NCBI GenBank assembly: GCA_964614375.1
Contig: CAZTLI010000028.1
Coordinates: forward strand, 1-22,675
Length of the DNA stretch: 22,675 nucleotides
Source of the DNA: CAZTLI01 sp964614375
Lineage (GTDB): Bacteria; Chloroflexota; Anaerolineae; Aggregatilineales; Phototrophicaceae
Direction: 5' to 3'
The notes beneath the pieces were generated by a model. The model did not search any database and had not been told where the DNA came from. It worked only from the letters and a program-made list of their open reading frames with translations. A program made the translations under genes and the position numbers. Of the stretch, positions 16,001 through 22,675 are shown one piece after another (position 1 is the stretch's first letter; every line of letters begins with the position of its first letter).

Positions 16001-18229
16001 TGTCGTGGCTACAACCGCATAGGTGCCGGGTTCATCGTCACTGTCGCTAAAGACGCTGACCTGCACCCGCCCATTCTCATCGGTGGTGAATGTATTGTTG
16101 TAAACATTTTCGCCATTGTGGGTGATGTCAATCGTGACGGTTTCGTTGGCGGATAAACCGGTTACGGTGATGACGTGCTCTGTGCCAACAACAGCCTCGG
16201 TTGGACTCACCCGCAAAACGAGGTCACGCGGACGTTCAGCAAGAGAGAATATACCGTCCGCTACCGTTTCGCCGTTTACACTGGCGCTCACGCTGTAGTC
16301 CCCCGGTGCGTCGGTCAAATTGGTGGTAATCGGGAATGATGCCACACCATTACGATTGGCGGGGCGTGTGGTGGTGAATACCGTTTCGTCATCAAACATG
16401 AAATCGAGTGTCACATCTGCGCCGGGTTCGACATTACGAAGCAGTACGGTGATTGTCCCTCCCTGTGTAGCTTCTGTTGGGACAATGGTCATTTCCGGGG
16501 CGAGCGCTGTGCCTTCGATGACCAGTTCGGCGCTGCCGGGTACGGTATCTGCTGCGGATGCGGTCACGGTATAGGTGCCCGGTGCATCGGCGCTGCTGCT
16601 ATATACACTAAAATTCACAGTCCCATCATCAGCGGCAGTGAAGGTACGGCTGTAGGCAATATCATCATCCAGCGTAATCACCACACTCACATCGCTGCCG
16701 GGATGGGCATTGTCTATTGTAATCATGTGCGCTGTGCCCGCTTCGCCCGATTCAGGATCAACCGAAACGCCCAATAAGGGCGGCGGCGCTTGCAGCGTGA
16801 AATTCCCGGTTGCAATCGTTTCACCATCGACAAGGGCATTGACGGTGTAATCGCCCACGCCATCATCGCGGCTGCTGTTGATGACAAAGGTCGCCGTCCC
16901 GCTGCGCGTCGCAATCCGTGAGGTAGTGAATACCACCACATCATCAAACACAAAATCGAGCGTCACTTCACTACCGGGTTCGACATCCGCCACAACAAAG
17001 GTGAACTGTGAACTCGCGCGGGCGGCTTCGGGGCGAACGGTTAATTGGGGATTCCGTACCGGCCCGGTGACTGCGAGAGTGGCGCTGTCTGTCGCGCCGA
17101 CTTCTATAGTGGCGGTCACGACATATTCACCGACATCGTTCGGGCTGGTGCTGAAGAGATTAAATTCAACCGGATTTTCACCATCAGCGACAAATGTATT
17201 GCTGTAGACGGTTTCTCCGTCTCGACTAACCGCAACAGTCACCACTTCATCTGCTAAAGCACCCGATACGCTGAAAGCAAATTCTGTTCCCACTGCGCCT
17301 TCCACAGGGGTGACGCTCACCTCCAGCGCCCGCGGATCAACCGTCAGTTCCGTTTGGGCTTGAGCAGCAACCACAACGGCTGTGACCGTATACACGCCGA
17401 TAGGGTCATCGACGCTAAAGGTCACATCCCCGGTCGCTACCCCGGAATCGTCTGCTGTCAGGAATTGTGTGAATGCGACACTGCCATCGTAAAGTGTAAT
17501 ATCGACCTGTTCGCCCGGTTCTAAGTCCGTGACAGTAATGGTGAAGGGTTGTCCTTGATAGACGGTCTGTGGCTCAACGGTCAGGCCAATTTCGCGCGGT
17601 TCGAGAATAAACGTGACTTCAGCGGTTGATTCCATGGCGCTGGCGGTCACAATGTATGTGCCGGGTGCATATTCACCTGTATCGAGGGCAAATGCGACTG
17701 TGCCGGCTTCATCCGCTGTATAGGTGTCGCTTACGACAGTTTCAGCGTCAAGCGTAATCGTAATTTCTACGGGTTCAGCATTATCCAACCCGCGAACAGA
17801 AACATCGTGCGCGATGTTGGGGGTTGTCAGCTCAGGAGTTACCGTCAGGATGAGGTCACGCGATTCGGGCGCGCCAATCGTAAATACCGTTTGCGCCACG
17901 ACCACATCATCCCTGGTGCGCGCACTCGCGAGATAGAGACCGGGCGCGACAGACCGCAGGGAATCGAACGTCACCTGTGCTGTACCCGCACTGTCGGCAG
18001 AGGCGTCCAACTCAGCCACGGTTTCGCCAGATGCGGTGGAGAGCAGTGTGACCACGACCTCTGTTCCGGCATCCAATCCAGTCACATCAATCTCGAAGAT
18101 GCTCCCGGCAGGCGCGGCAGGCGGCGTCACCGTCAGCACTGCGCTGGTCTGAGCAGCTACCGGCATGACCATCAACAACATGACCAGCAGCAGGCCATAT
18201 CGCGGCATCTCGCGCACTAAACGTTGCAT
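11384..18229 (-). CDS. Giant exported Ig-like repeat and PPC-domain protein
   Basis: A 2281-residue extracytoplasmic protein. The start is ATG at 18227-18229 (complement), with AAAGGA 9 nt upstream. The open frame extends to 18610, but that part overlaps the divergent gene and lacks a signal. The signal peptide (residues 1-26) has a hydrophobic core LLLVMLLMVM and cleavage near VAA|Q. Residues ~27-1720 hold about 18 tandem Ig-like beta domains of ~94 residues with the pattern GPxGTxHxVxxxGLxP near each start and GxYTVxA near each end. A Gly/Thr/Pro linker (GGNGDGG, TPTPATGTP) leads to residues ~1737-2281, about five PPC (pre-peptidase C-like) domains with YSFEGQAGQTV-type starts, FDSYL-type cores and PEDGTYxI-type ends; the fifth is degenerate. 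There is no LPxTG motif, C-terminal helix or catalytic domain, so it is probably a secreted or wall-associated structural or adhesive protein. It is monocistronic. Confidence 0.9.
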   Translation of the reverse strand: MQRLVREMPRYGLLLVMLLMVMPVAAQTSAVLTVTPPAAPAGSIFEIDVTGLDAGTEVVVTLLSTASGETVAELDASADSAGTAQVTFDSLRSVAPGLYLASARTRDDVVVAQTVFTIGAPESRDLILTVTPELTTPNIAHDVSVRGLDNAEPVEITITLDAETVVSDTYTADEAGTVAFALDTGEYAPGTYIVTASAMESTAEVTFILEPREIGLTVEPQTVYQGQPFTITVTDLEPGEQVDITLYDGSVAFTQFLTADDSGVATGDVTFSVDDPIGVYTVTAVVVAAQAQTELTVDPRALEVSVTPVEGAVGTEFAFSVSGALADEVVTVAVSRDGETVYSNTFVADGENPVEFNLFSTSPNDVGEYVVTATIEVGATDSATLAVTGPVRNPQLTVRPEAARASSQFTFVVADVEPGSEVTLDFVFDDVVVFTTSRIATRSGTATFVINSSRDDGVGDYTVNALVDGETIATGNFTLQAPPPLLGVSVDPESGEAGTAHMITIDNAHPGSDVSVVITLDDDIAYSRTFTAADDGTVNFSVYSSSADAPGTYTVTASAADTVPGSAELVIEGTALAPEMTIVPTEATQGGTITVLLRNVEPGADVTLDFMFDDETVFTTTRPANRNGVASFPITTNLTDAPGDYSVSASVNGETVADGIFSLAERPRDLVLRVSPTEAVVGTEHVITVTGLSANETVTIDITHNGENVYNNTFTTDENGRVQVSVFSDSDDEPGTYAVVATTPDGQVETVELTITAIVYNPEVTVTPGAGAQGTTFTITVADVEPGARVVLDFIYDGAAVYNTSRIANSNGMASFAITSDTTDSPGTYMVRVSVSEVSVAETSFEITSAEAPRPTDVTIAIDPAAGIQGTRHSVTVTGLPAGSSGVLDVVFAGASVFSTEFTADASGTYTTGLVTDASDSNGVYTVNIVLDGEIVASGDFAVGGDVEPPVPTGNMSITPASGPRGTNHAIEVRGLQPGAAVTLDIAFNGQSVFSTTGTAGNDGIFTFSVVSEASDPAGTYTITATVGGEVVGSSELTITEEGAQPPTPTGAVVMTITPTAGAIGTTHNVEITGLAPDTTVTVDVVFEGTIVYSNNYPTDENGVAFVRLQTEAGDQPGLYVVVVRQAGEIVVTSELVIEGDAVSVPQAEIFITPAEGPNGTTYHVEVRGLEPDSTITLVVSYDGTAVFSNTYTANAEGIAVAELVSEASDPAGTYTVDAVLGDEVIASGAFAITDGGGPSAVQMTITPDSGPVGTRHVVEITGLQPDSTVRLNVTFEGRVLFSGDYPASSEGVATVDLQSDASDVPGSVYTVDAVVNDQIVASAELTITDDSVQPPAAVEVTVNPPGGPIGTTHEVRVVGLQPNAQVTLQVLDGDRVLFENTYTADDSGMLVVPLVTDDTDRPNAVYVVNVLVGGQVVGSGELAIEGDAVQPTEVVVMVEPASGPIGTAHIVTITGLEPNSAATLEVVYEGRVLLETSGTASDLGSWMVNLITDETDTPGATYTINVRVGGQVAGRAELTITDGDVQPPSAATMTITPESGPVGTIHNVMIVGAPPNTTINIDVQFNGQSVYNADYETNPNGVLQFRLESEATDPPGSYAVVATIDGMVIARTTLVVTQIATGNVTVSPAEGPIGSNHDIVVTGLEAGQQVTISIVFADTGEEVYSTTRAANDNGAVVVTIFTEAGDAPGVYTVTVASAGGVIGQAGFVALEAQPPVLGGNGDGGTPTPATGTPIAPGDVLTDELTDAEPAALYSFEGQAGQTVTITMESTVFDSYLVLLGVDGNPVAEDDDSAGDLNAQIRHTLAEDGTYTIIATSLLYSQTNGERYSVGEFTVTFATSEVGPTPTPDAPDTNIPYEAVIGVDESITGGVTPDEPTVTYAFVGEAGQSILISLTSSDFDTYLILQDADGNELTFNDDGGQGLNSLIGPYIIPEDGTYLIVATSFSQRTGGTAQFSGQFELTVIGNEVRRIEYGMVITSELEGGIPFENYSFVGQAGDTISISLETGAFFSYINIATASNPTSPIAVYDSTFTSERRSSQIGPFTLPDTGEYIITAGGYTDNGGGSYTLRLDRVTIEPIAYADSFEVEFTESDQVFYFSFNGEAGDVINIIVDSDSTIDTSLQLTFPDGETLFDDDGGSGFDPEFNQIVLPRAGEYIVRLETFTRGETGTVTMTLERSAVPSLDEGTQRIRLNDKQSLATAVFTGVAGETVRLTVAVVAPDMGQPTVRVTQNGQTLATVSLADISRVSIDFEVPEDGEVLITIDDTAQSNSAFDLSLERLP
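13090..18150 (-). repeat. Array of about 18 Ig-like domains
   Basis: I counted 18 units of 88-98 residues from the signal peptide to the Gly-rich linker. Units 11-18 are the most alike (TPxxGPxGTxHxVxxxGLxP). Units 5, 7 and 9 form a second type (VEPGxxVxLDFxxD, then TxRxAxxxGxAxFxI) alternating with the other type, which implies growth by duplication of two-domain blocks. Units 1-4 are the most divergent. Confidence 0.8.
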
Positions 18230-18283
18230 AACAACACGTCCTTTGTGGGTGCAGCAAACGATTATTCTCGATACAACGTCCCT

Positions 18284-18312
18284 ATTGTAATATAGAATGT
18301 CGTTCGCGTCAT
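18284..18312 (-). promoter_or_regulatory. Putative promoter of the Ig-repeat gene
   Basis: On the minus strand, ATGACG (complement of 18307-18312), a 17-nt spacer and TACAAT (complement of 18284-18289) form a plausible pair. The leader to the ATG at 18229 would be about 50 nt. An overlapping TATATT is an alternative -10. Confidence 0.45.
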
Positions 18313-18344
18313 CGTCTTTGGATAGTCGTGTGAGAAACATCGGT

Positions 18345-18372
18345 TTGCAGTTGGACATAGATGTGCTACAGT
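18345..18372 (+). promoter_or_regulatory. Putative promoter of the DUF6391-like gene and holA
   Basis: TTGCAG (18345-18350), a 16-nt spacer and TACAGT (18367-18372) lie about 36 nt before the GTG start. This is the other arm of the divergent intergenic region. Confidence 0.45.
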
Positions 18373-18408
18373 GACCATATCCGTTTTGGTTAGATAAGGA
18401 ACACCGCT

Positions 18409-18945
18409 GTGATAGAACGATTCGCGGCCTATTCTCAACCGCTGCTGCATTTCCCGTATGTGCGTCGTACCCGTCGCAATCACGGTCTGGAACATGCGAC
18501 GATTCATATCCTGACGCGCATGGGCGGCTATCGGCTGTCTGGACGCAGTTCGGATAGTGGCTTTGTGCTGTTTGGTGAAGTGCCAACCGAGAAAGTCCAG
18601 ATCGCGGCATACGAAGCCCTAACGCGGATGAAACGAGGCGAACATAATCTGGCGGTGCATCCCAACTGTGGCACGAATCTGGTTACGGCGGGCGCGCTGC
18701 ATACGCTGGTCGCGCTCGTTGGCCTCGCCCGCAATAAACGCATCTGGGATCGCATCCCCACGATTATGCTGCTGATGATTATGACGACGCTGGTCGCGCA
18801 GCCATTGGGCATGTCGCTGCAAAAGCACATCACCACCGAAGGCGACCCCGGCGATATGGACATCGTGGCGATTACCCGACACCACATCCGTCTGCCCTTT
18901 GGCGGTGGGCCTATTACTGTCCATCGCGTTAACACACGTCAGTAA
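18409..18945 (+). CDS. DUF6391-like membrane protein with HxxEH motif
   Basis: A 178-residue protein of unknown function. From memory it resembles the DUF6391 family, whose hallmark is the block NHGLEHATIH. Here residues 24-33 give H25-G-L-E28-H29, an HxxEH arrangement with H33 one turn further. A second conserved block AVHPNCGTN (82-90) brings H84 and C87. The segment 44-75 looks like a small alpha/beta unit (SGFVLFGEVPTEKVQIAAYEAL). Two hydrophobic segments (~89-107 and ~116-135) suggest membrane attachment. The start is GTG 18409 with AAGGA (18396-18400) 8 nt upstream. holA begins 3 nt after its stop, so the two are co-transcribed and probably translationally coupled, though no functional link is evident. 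A metal-site role is inference only. Confidence 0.8.
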   Translation: MIERFAAYSQPLLHFPYVRRTRRNHGLEHATIHILTRMGGYRLSGRSSDSGFVLFGEVPTEKVQIAAYEALTRMKRGEHNLAVHPNCGTNLVTAGALHTLVALVGLARNKRIWDRIPTIMLLMIMTTLVAQPLGMSLQKHITTEGDPGDMDIVAITRHHIRLPFGGGPITVHRVNTRQ

Positions 18946-18948
18946 CCC

Positions 18949-19944
18949 ATGAGCGATACTCCGACTTTTTATCTGTTATATGGCGATGATTCACTGAGTA
19001 TTGATGAAGCCGTCGCCAAAATGCGCGCCAGTATGAAAGACCAGCCCAACGGTGAACTCAATACCACTGACCTGGATGGTGAACAGGTCTCGATTGGCGA
19101 AGTGGTCAGCGCCGTGAGTGCGTTCCCGTTCCTGTGTGATCGGCGTTTAGTGCTGGTCAGGGGATTGGTCAGCCATATCACGCGCAAAGGTGCAGGTGAA
19201 ACGGGTAAAAAAGCGATGGAGCAGCTCCTCGAAGCGTTACCCGACCTGCCCGACCACGCCCGATTGGTTTTGATGGAACATGACAATCTGCGTTCGGATA
19301 GCAAAATCGTCAAACTGGCGAACAGTCACGACCGCGGATATAGCAAACACTTCAGCAAACCCAAAGACCCCACCAACTGGATCGTCAGTCGGGCGCGTGA
19401 ATATGGCGCTGAAATTGAGCTGCGCGCCGCCCATGCGCTGGCGGAAGTGACCGGTGGCGATTTACGCCGGGCCGATAACGAACTCATCAAATTGGTCAGT
19501 TACGTAGATGCGGGGCAAGCTATCGCTGAACGAGATGTCGCTGTTTTGACGCCGTATGTGCCCGAAGCCAGCATTTTCAATATGGTCGATGCCATCGCGC
19601 GCGGGCAGGGCAAAATCGCGCTTAAGCTCATGCACCAGATTCTGGATGCCGACCCGCGCGACCCCGGCTTTGGCCTCTTCGGGATGATTGTGCGGCAGTT
19701 CCGTTTGCTGCTGCTGGCGCGTGAACATCTGGCAATGGGTGGCAGTCCCGCGTCGGTACGGGAGACCATTGGCGTGCGAACGGCCTTTGAAGCCGACAAA
19801 TTTTCACGGCTGTCGCGCAGTTTCACCGTCGAACAGTTAGACCACATTTACCGCCGCCTGCAAGCATACGATGTGCAAATGAAAACCGGACGCATCGAAC
19901 CGCGCCTTGCGCTGGATATATTTGTCGTCAGCGTCGCACAGTAG
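18949..19944 (+). CDS. holA: DNA polymerase III, delta subunit
   Basis: Clamp-loader subunit that opens the beta sliding clamp, cytoplasmic, 331 residues (E. coli delta is 343). The N-terminal AAA+-like domain starts with FYLLYGDDSLSIDEAV and contains SAFPFLCDRRLVLVRGL, the usual clamp-interaction region. The middle has DHARLVLMEHD and the LAEVTGGDLRRADNELIKL block. The C-terminal collar domain includes FNMVDAIARGQGKIAL and FGLFGMIVRQFRLLL. No good Shine-Dalgarno site precedes ATG 18949, consistent with coupling to the upstream gene, which stops 3 nt before. The family assignment is confident despite the usual low conservation of delta. Confidence 0.93.
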   Translation: MSDTPTFYLLYGDDSLSIDEAVAKMRASMKDQPNGELNTTDLDGEQVSIGEVVSAVSAFPFLCDRRLVLVRGLVSHITRKGAGETGKKAMEQLLEALPDLPDHARLVLMEHDNLRSDSKIVKLANSHDRGYSKHFSKPKDPTNWIVSRAREYGAEIELRAAHALAEVTGGDLRRADNELIKLVSYVDAGQAIAERDVAVLTPYVPEASIFNMVDAIARGQGKIALKLMHQILDADPRDPGFGLFGMIVRQFRLLLLAREHLAMGGSPASVRETIGVRTAFEADKFSRLSRSFTVEQLDHIYRRLQAYDVQMKTGRIEPRLALDIFVVSVAQ

Positions 19945-20103
19945 TCGAAGCGCAAAATCTATCATCTGTATCAACACTTCATTTCTTTTGAAATTAAGTA
20001 AAATTCACCGCCAACCCCGCATAAACTCATTTCCTAAAGGTCGTCCGCATTACATTGTGTCGTATTATTAAGCAGCACAGAGAACAATTGAGGAGACTTC
20101 ACC

Positions 20104-20517
20104 GTGTCAATAATTCAAATCTATTCGAGCGATTACATCACCGTCCAATATAACCCGGACCACAAACTGATACAGCACACCGTTCATCAGCCAATCGGGA
20201 TTGGTCAGATCGACATCCTCAAGGATGCACTCAATGCAGGAACAGATGCGCTCATCCGGTATGGTGTCACCAAATGGTTATCCGATGATCGCAAAAACGG
20301 CCCGCTGCCGGAAGAGATGGTGGCGTGGGGAAAACAAGACTGGAATCCACGAACGATTAATGCGGGCTGGAAATATTGGGCCAATGTTGTGCCACAAGAC
20401 CTTTATGCAGCAGGGAGTCTTACGCCCCTAATCGAGACTCTTCATACGTATGGTTTATGGATGCAAGTCTTCACCACAGTAGAAGCTGCTCTAGCATGGC
20501 TCGATGACAGAGGGTGA
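20104..20517 (+). CDS. Small hypothetical protein, possibly STAS/SpoIIAA-like
   Basis: A 137-residue soluble protein with no signal or membrane segment. The start is GTG 20104, preceded by a strong GAGGAG (20090-20095) at 8 nt. It opens with paired strands (IIQIYSSDYITVQYNPDHKLIQHTVHQ) and continues with KWLSDDRKNGPLPEEMVAWG, AGWKYWANVVPQ and a final VFTTVEAALAWLDDRG. This layout recalls small single-domain proteins of the SpoIIAA-like/STAS type, often annotated as hypothetical in Bacteroidota and Chloroflexota, in which the WLSDxR and GWKYWA blocks are conserved. That family link is from memory and moderately sure; the function is unknown. It stands alone between holA and the PBP gene, 159 nt after holA. 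I found no convincing promoter or terminator for it. Confidence 0.75.
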   Translation: MSIIQIYSSDYITVQYNPDHKLIQHTVHQPIGIGQIDILKDALNAGTDALIRYGVTKWLSDDRKNGPLPEEMVAWGKQDWNPRTINAGWKYWANVVPQDLYAAGSLTPLIETLHTYGLWMQVFTTVEAALAWLDDRG

Positions 20518-20798
20518 CAAGGCGCTCATGATCGCAACTCTGGAGACGGGCTGTTATCGCAGTCTGTTTCCATAGTCCCCACTCGATTGACCTTGTTCGA
20601 TTTTGGGAGCAAGGTACTACTTTCGTCACCCAAGCTGCCTGAAATTGCTTCTCGCATCTGTCTAAACCCTCGACACCTGCTATTGTCAAACCATCAGAAA
20701 CCTTGATAATGGACTGCACCAGTGTCGATTCCATTTGCACATTACCGATGAAACACATACACTGTGAAACTGAAAACAGGTAATCAGGATAGGCTGCT
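20518..20798 (+). other. Intergenic stretch with no supported gene
   Basis: This is 281 nt between the STAS-like gene and the PBP gene. It holds a weak hairpin ACCTTG/CAAGGT (20590-20595 with 20610-20615) without a T-run, and the PBP promoter near its right end. A minus-strand open frame crosses it but overlaps both neighbours and resembles nothing I know. No other structure stands out. Confidence 0.5.
20735..20763 (+). promoter_or_regulatory. Promoter of the PBP-family gene
   Basis: TTGCAC (20735-20740), a 17-nt spacer and TACACT (20758-20763) make a well-spaced sigma70-type pair. The leader to GTG 20799 would be about 30 nt and contains AGGA (20786-20789). Confidence 0.6.
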
Positions 20799-22675
20799 GT
20801 GGCATCAATCCCACATCTCATCCGGCGGCGGCGTGAACGCAAATCACGCATCAAACAGGCCAAAGCCCGCACCCGTTTGTGGAACTTGCTCATCGCGGGG
20901 ATGATCCTGTTCGCGGTGGTGGGGCCGCTGGGGGTGTTATTGGGTGGCGCGGCGGTGGTTTATGTCTCGGCATCGGCTTATCTACCCTTACCGCAAGAAA
21001 CGACGCTGTTATCGCCGGTGGTTGGCCCCACACGGCTCTATGACCGCGATGGGCAGCGCCTGCTATTTTCCGTGGAAGACCCGCTTGGCGACCAGCGCCG
21101 CTGGGTGACGCTCGACGAACTGCCCCGTTATGTTGTGGATGCCACCCTCATTTCCGAAGATGAGAATTTTCTATCCACCAGCCATTATGACCCGATTCGC
21201 ACCCTCAGCGGCATGTGGAGCTATATTCTGGGCACAGAAGTACGCGGCGGTTCGTCCATTACGTCGCGTCTGGTGCGGAACGCCTTGTTACCCCGCATCG
21301 GCAGCACATGGATCGACCGCCCCTTGCTAGAAATGGTGCTGGTGACCGAAATCAATCGCCAGTATCCACCGCGCGAGGTCCTGGAATGGCATCTCAACAC
21401 CAACTATTATGGCAGCGATGCCTATGGGATAGATGCAGCGGCACAGGTATACTTCGGCAAGTCGGCACAGGAATTGACCTTAGACGAAGTGGCGCTGCTG
21501 GCGGCGATTCCAACTGCCCCACAATTCAACCCCTTTGACAATATCACGGCGGCGCGCGGACGGCAGTCTGAACTGCTGCGGCGGATGCTGGGCGCGGGCT
21601 TGATTACACAGGCTGAATTTCAAGAAGCCGATGGACGTGTGACGACGGTTTTTCAAGACCCGGCCCAACTGCCCATGATTGCGCCGGATTTTTCGATTTA
21701 TGCCCGACGACAAGCTGAAAATATCCTTGATTGGTTAGGGCTGGATGGCGCGGGATTGGTGGCGCGCGGCGGGTTGACTATCACCACCACACTCGACTAT
21801 GACCTCTATGAGCAGACAGAATGTGTGGTGCGTATTCATACGGCGAGTCTCGCGGGTCAAGCCGTGTCCCAGACCACGCTAAGCGGCGGGCAGTGTATCA
21901 GCCTCGTCTATCTTCCCGACTCGACGGGCACAGCGTTAGCCCTACCGCCCGACAACCCATCTATTGTCGTTCTGGATGTGCATAGCGGCGAAATTTTGAC
22001 GATGATTGGCCCTGCAACTGATGTGAGTTATCAGCCGGGTGTGACATTACAACCGTTTGTCTATTTTGAGGGTTTCCGTTCGGCACTGTATACACCCGCG
22101 ACGATGGTGCTCGATATTCCAATGCCCTTCCCCGGCCCCAATGAGGGGACAATCTTCCAACCAACTAACCCGGATGGTGAATATCGCGGCCCCTTGAATT
22201 TGCGGGATGCGATGGGGGCATGGCTTGTGCCGCCCGCATTTGAAGTCGCAGACAGCCAGCGTATCAATAATATCCTGGTTTCAGCCCATGCGATGGGTAT
22301 CAACAGCCTGTCCGATGGACGCTATGATATTTCGCTGCTGCAAAGCGGCGGTGCTGTGTCTTTACTTGATATGAGCTATGCCTACACCGTCTTTGCATCG
22401 CTGCATGATTTGCCCGGTTTCCCAACCGAACCTATCCAGCCCGGTTATCGTACCCGCGACCCGATTGCCGTGCTGCGTATAGAAGCGCCCGATGGCACTG
22501 TGCTGTGGGATTATGATAACGAGCAAATCCAATTGAATCGGACGAACATCATCCTGCCAGAGTTGGGCTATCTCATTACTGATATTCTGTCGGATACATC
22601 CACAAGGCGGGACATTCCCAGCGCCAATGCCGTGCTCGATATGGGACGACCGGCAGCGGTGGTGAGTGGGGTGAC
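20799..22675 (+). CDS. Class A PBP homologue with glycosyltransferase 51 domain and degenerate transpeptidase domain (3' end outside window)
   Basis: Membrane-anchored peptidoglycan glycosyltransferase, 625 complete codons visible and still open at the window edge. The start is GTG 20799 with AGGA (20786-20789) 9 nt upstream. A basic N-terminus (RRRRERKSR) precedes a membrane helix at ~30-52. GT51 motifs are present: SEDENF with catalytic E120, GGSSIT (150-155), and the LLEMVLVTEINRQY...EVLEWHLNTNYYG...YGIDAAAQVYFGK region. The transpeptidase domain follows, with SIVVLDVHSGEILTMIG. Its three catalytic motifs are altered: SxxK is V415-T-L-Q418 within QPGVTLQPFVY, SxN is W475-L-V477 within LRDAMGAWLVPPAF, and KTG is V622-S-G624 within GRPAAVVSGV. 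It should therefore polymerise glycan strands but not bind penicillin or cross-link. It is a single gene with its own promoter. Confidence 0.9.
   Translation, partial: MASIPHLIRRRRERKSRIKQAKARTRLWNLLIAGMILFAVVGPLGVLLGGAAVVYVSASAYLPLPQETTLLSPVVGPTRLYDRDGQRLLFSVEDPLGDQRRWVTLDELPRYVVDATLISEDENFLSTSHYDPIRTLSGMWSYILGTEVRGGSSITSRLVRNALLPRIGSTWIDRPLLEMVLVTEINRQYPPREVLEWHLNTNYYGSDAYGIDAAAQVYFGKSAQELTLDEVALLAAIPTAPQFNPFDNITAARGRQSELLRRMLGAGLITQAEFQEADGRVTTVFQDPAQLPMIAPDFSIYARRQAENILDWLGLDGAGLVARGGLTITTTLDYDLYEQTECVVRIHTASLAGQAVSQTTLSGGQCISLVYLPDSTGTALALPPDNPSIVVLDVHSGEILTMIGPATDVSYQPGVTLQPFVYFEGFRSALYTPATMVLDIPMPFPGPNEGTIFQPTNPDGEYRGPLNLRDAMGAWLVPPAFEVADSQRINNILVSAHAMGINSLSDGRYDISLLQSGGAVSLLDMSYAYTVFASLHDLPGFPTEPIQPGYRTRDPIAVLRIEAPDGTVLWDYDNEQIQLNRTNIILPELGYLITDILSDTSTRRDIPSANAVLDMGRPAAVVSGV

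Noticed and set aside
18230..18610. N-terminal extension of the giant minus-strand ORF up to 18610
   Set aside because: The extension overlaps the divergent DUF6391-like gene and both promoters and has low-complexity, non-protein-like composition. The signal peptide and Shine-Dalgarno site place the start at 18229.
20471..20893. Minus-strand ORF of 140 codons between the STAS-like and PBP genes
   Set aside because: It overlaps the 3' end of one gene and the start, ribosome site and promoter of the other. The translation resembles no family I know.

Overview
The window reads as a stretch of bacterial chromosome, moderately GC-rich, with short intergenic gaps, clear Shine-Dalgarno sites, sigma70-type promoters and intrinsic terminators. 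The gene set (an Aap-type amino-acid ABC transporter with oversized permeases, a DUF6391-like protein next to holA, a very large exported Ig-repeat/PPC protein, a class A PBP family protein) points to a Chloroflexota, probably Anaerolineae-like, genome. That placement is inference from protein flavour, not from a marker-gene comparison. I saw no IS element, phage gene, CRISPR array, tRNA or rRNA.

Left part (1-4390). The 3' portion of leuS ends at a strong hairpin. It is followed by a small HEAT-repeat protein with its own terminator and a creatininase-family amidohydrolase, whose start has to lie downstream of that terminator. A minus-strand gene for a zinc-ribbon plus FHA-domain protein comes next. 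It is divergent from a small gene at 4055-4360, which is the most informative item in the window. That gene has an in-frame TGA at codon 16 in a CxxU motif, and the rest matches the SelW/Rdx selenoprotein family. Just downstream of the TGA is a stem-loop that fits the bacterial SECIS rules. Read only with standard codons, the gene looks like a truncated ORF beginning after the TGA.

Middle part (4472-11290). A consensus promoter (TTGACA-N17-TAGACT) drives a four-gene general L-amino-acid ABC transporter operon: aapJ (binding protein), aapQ and aapM (permeases) and aapP (ATPase). A stable hairpin between aapJ and aapQ probably makes the binding protein more abundant than the membrane complex. 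AapM is 1032 residues, more than twice the usual size. It carries an N-terminal membrane region, a large soluble segment and extra membrane helices ahead of the permease domain.

Right part (11335-22675). A minus-strand gene of 2281 codons encodes an exported protein made of about 18 Ig-like repeats followed by about five PPC-type beta domains. Divergent from it is a DUF6391-like membrane protein carrying an HxxEH motif, followed 3 nt later by holA (DNA polymerase III delta). Then come a small STAS/SpoIIAA-like hypothetical protein and, running off the end of the window, a class A penicillin-binding-protein homologue. In that protein the glycosyltransferase motifs are present, but all three transpeptidase motifs (SxxK, SxN, KTG) are replaced.
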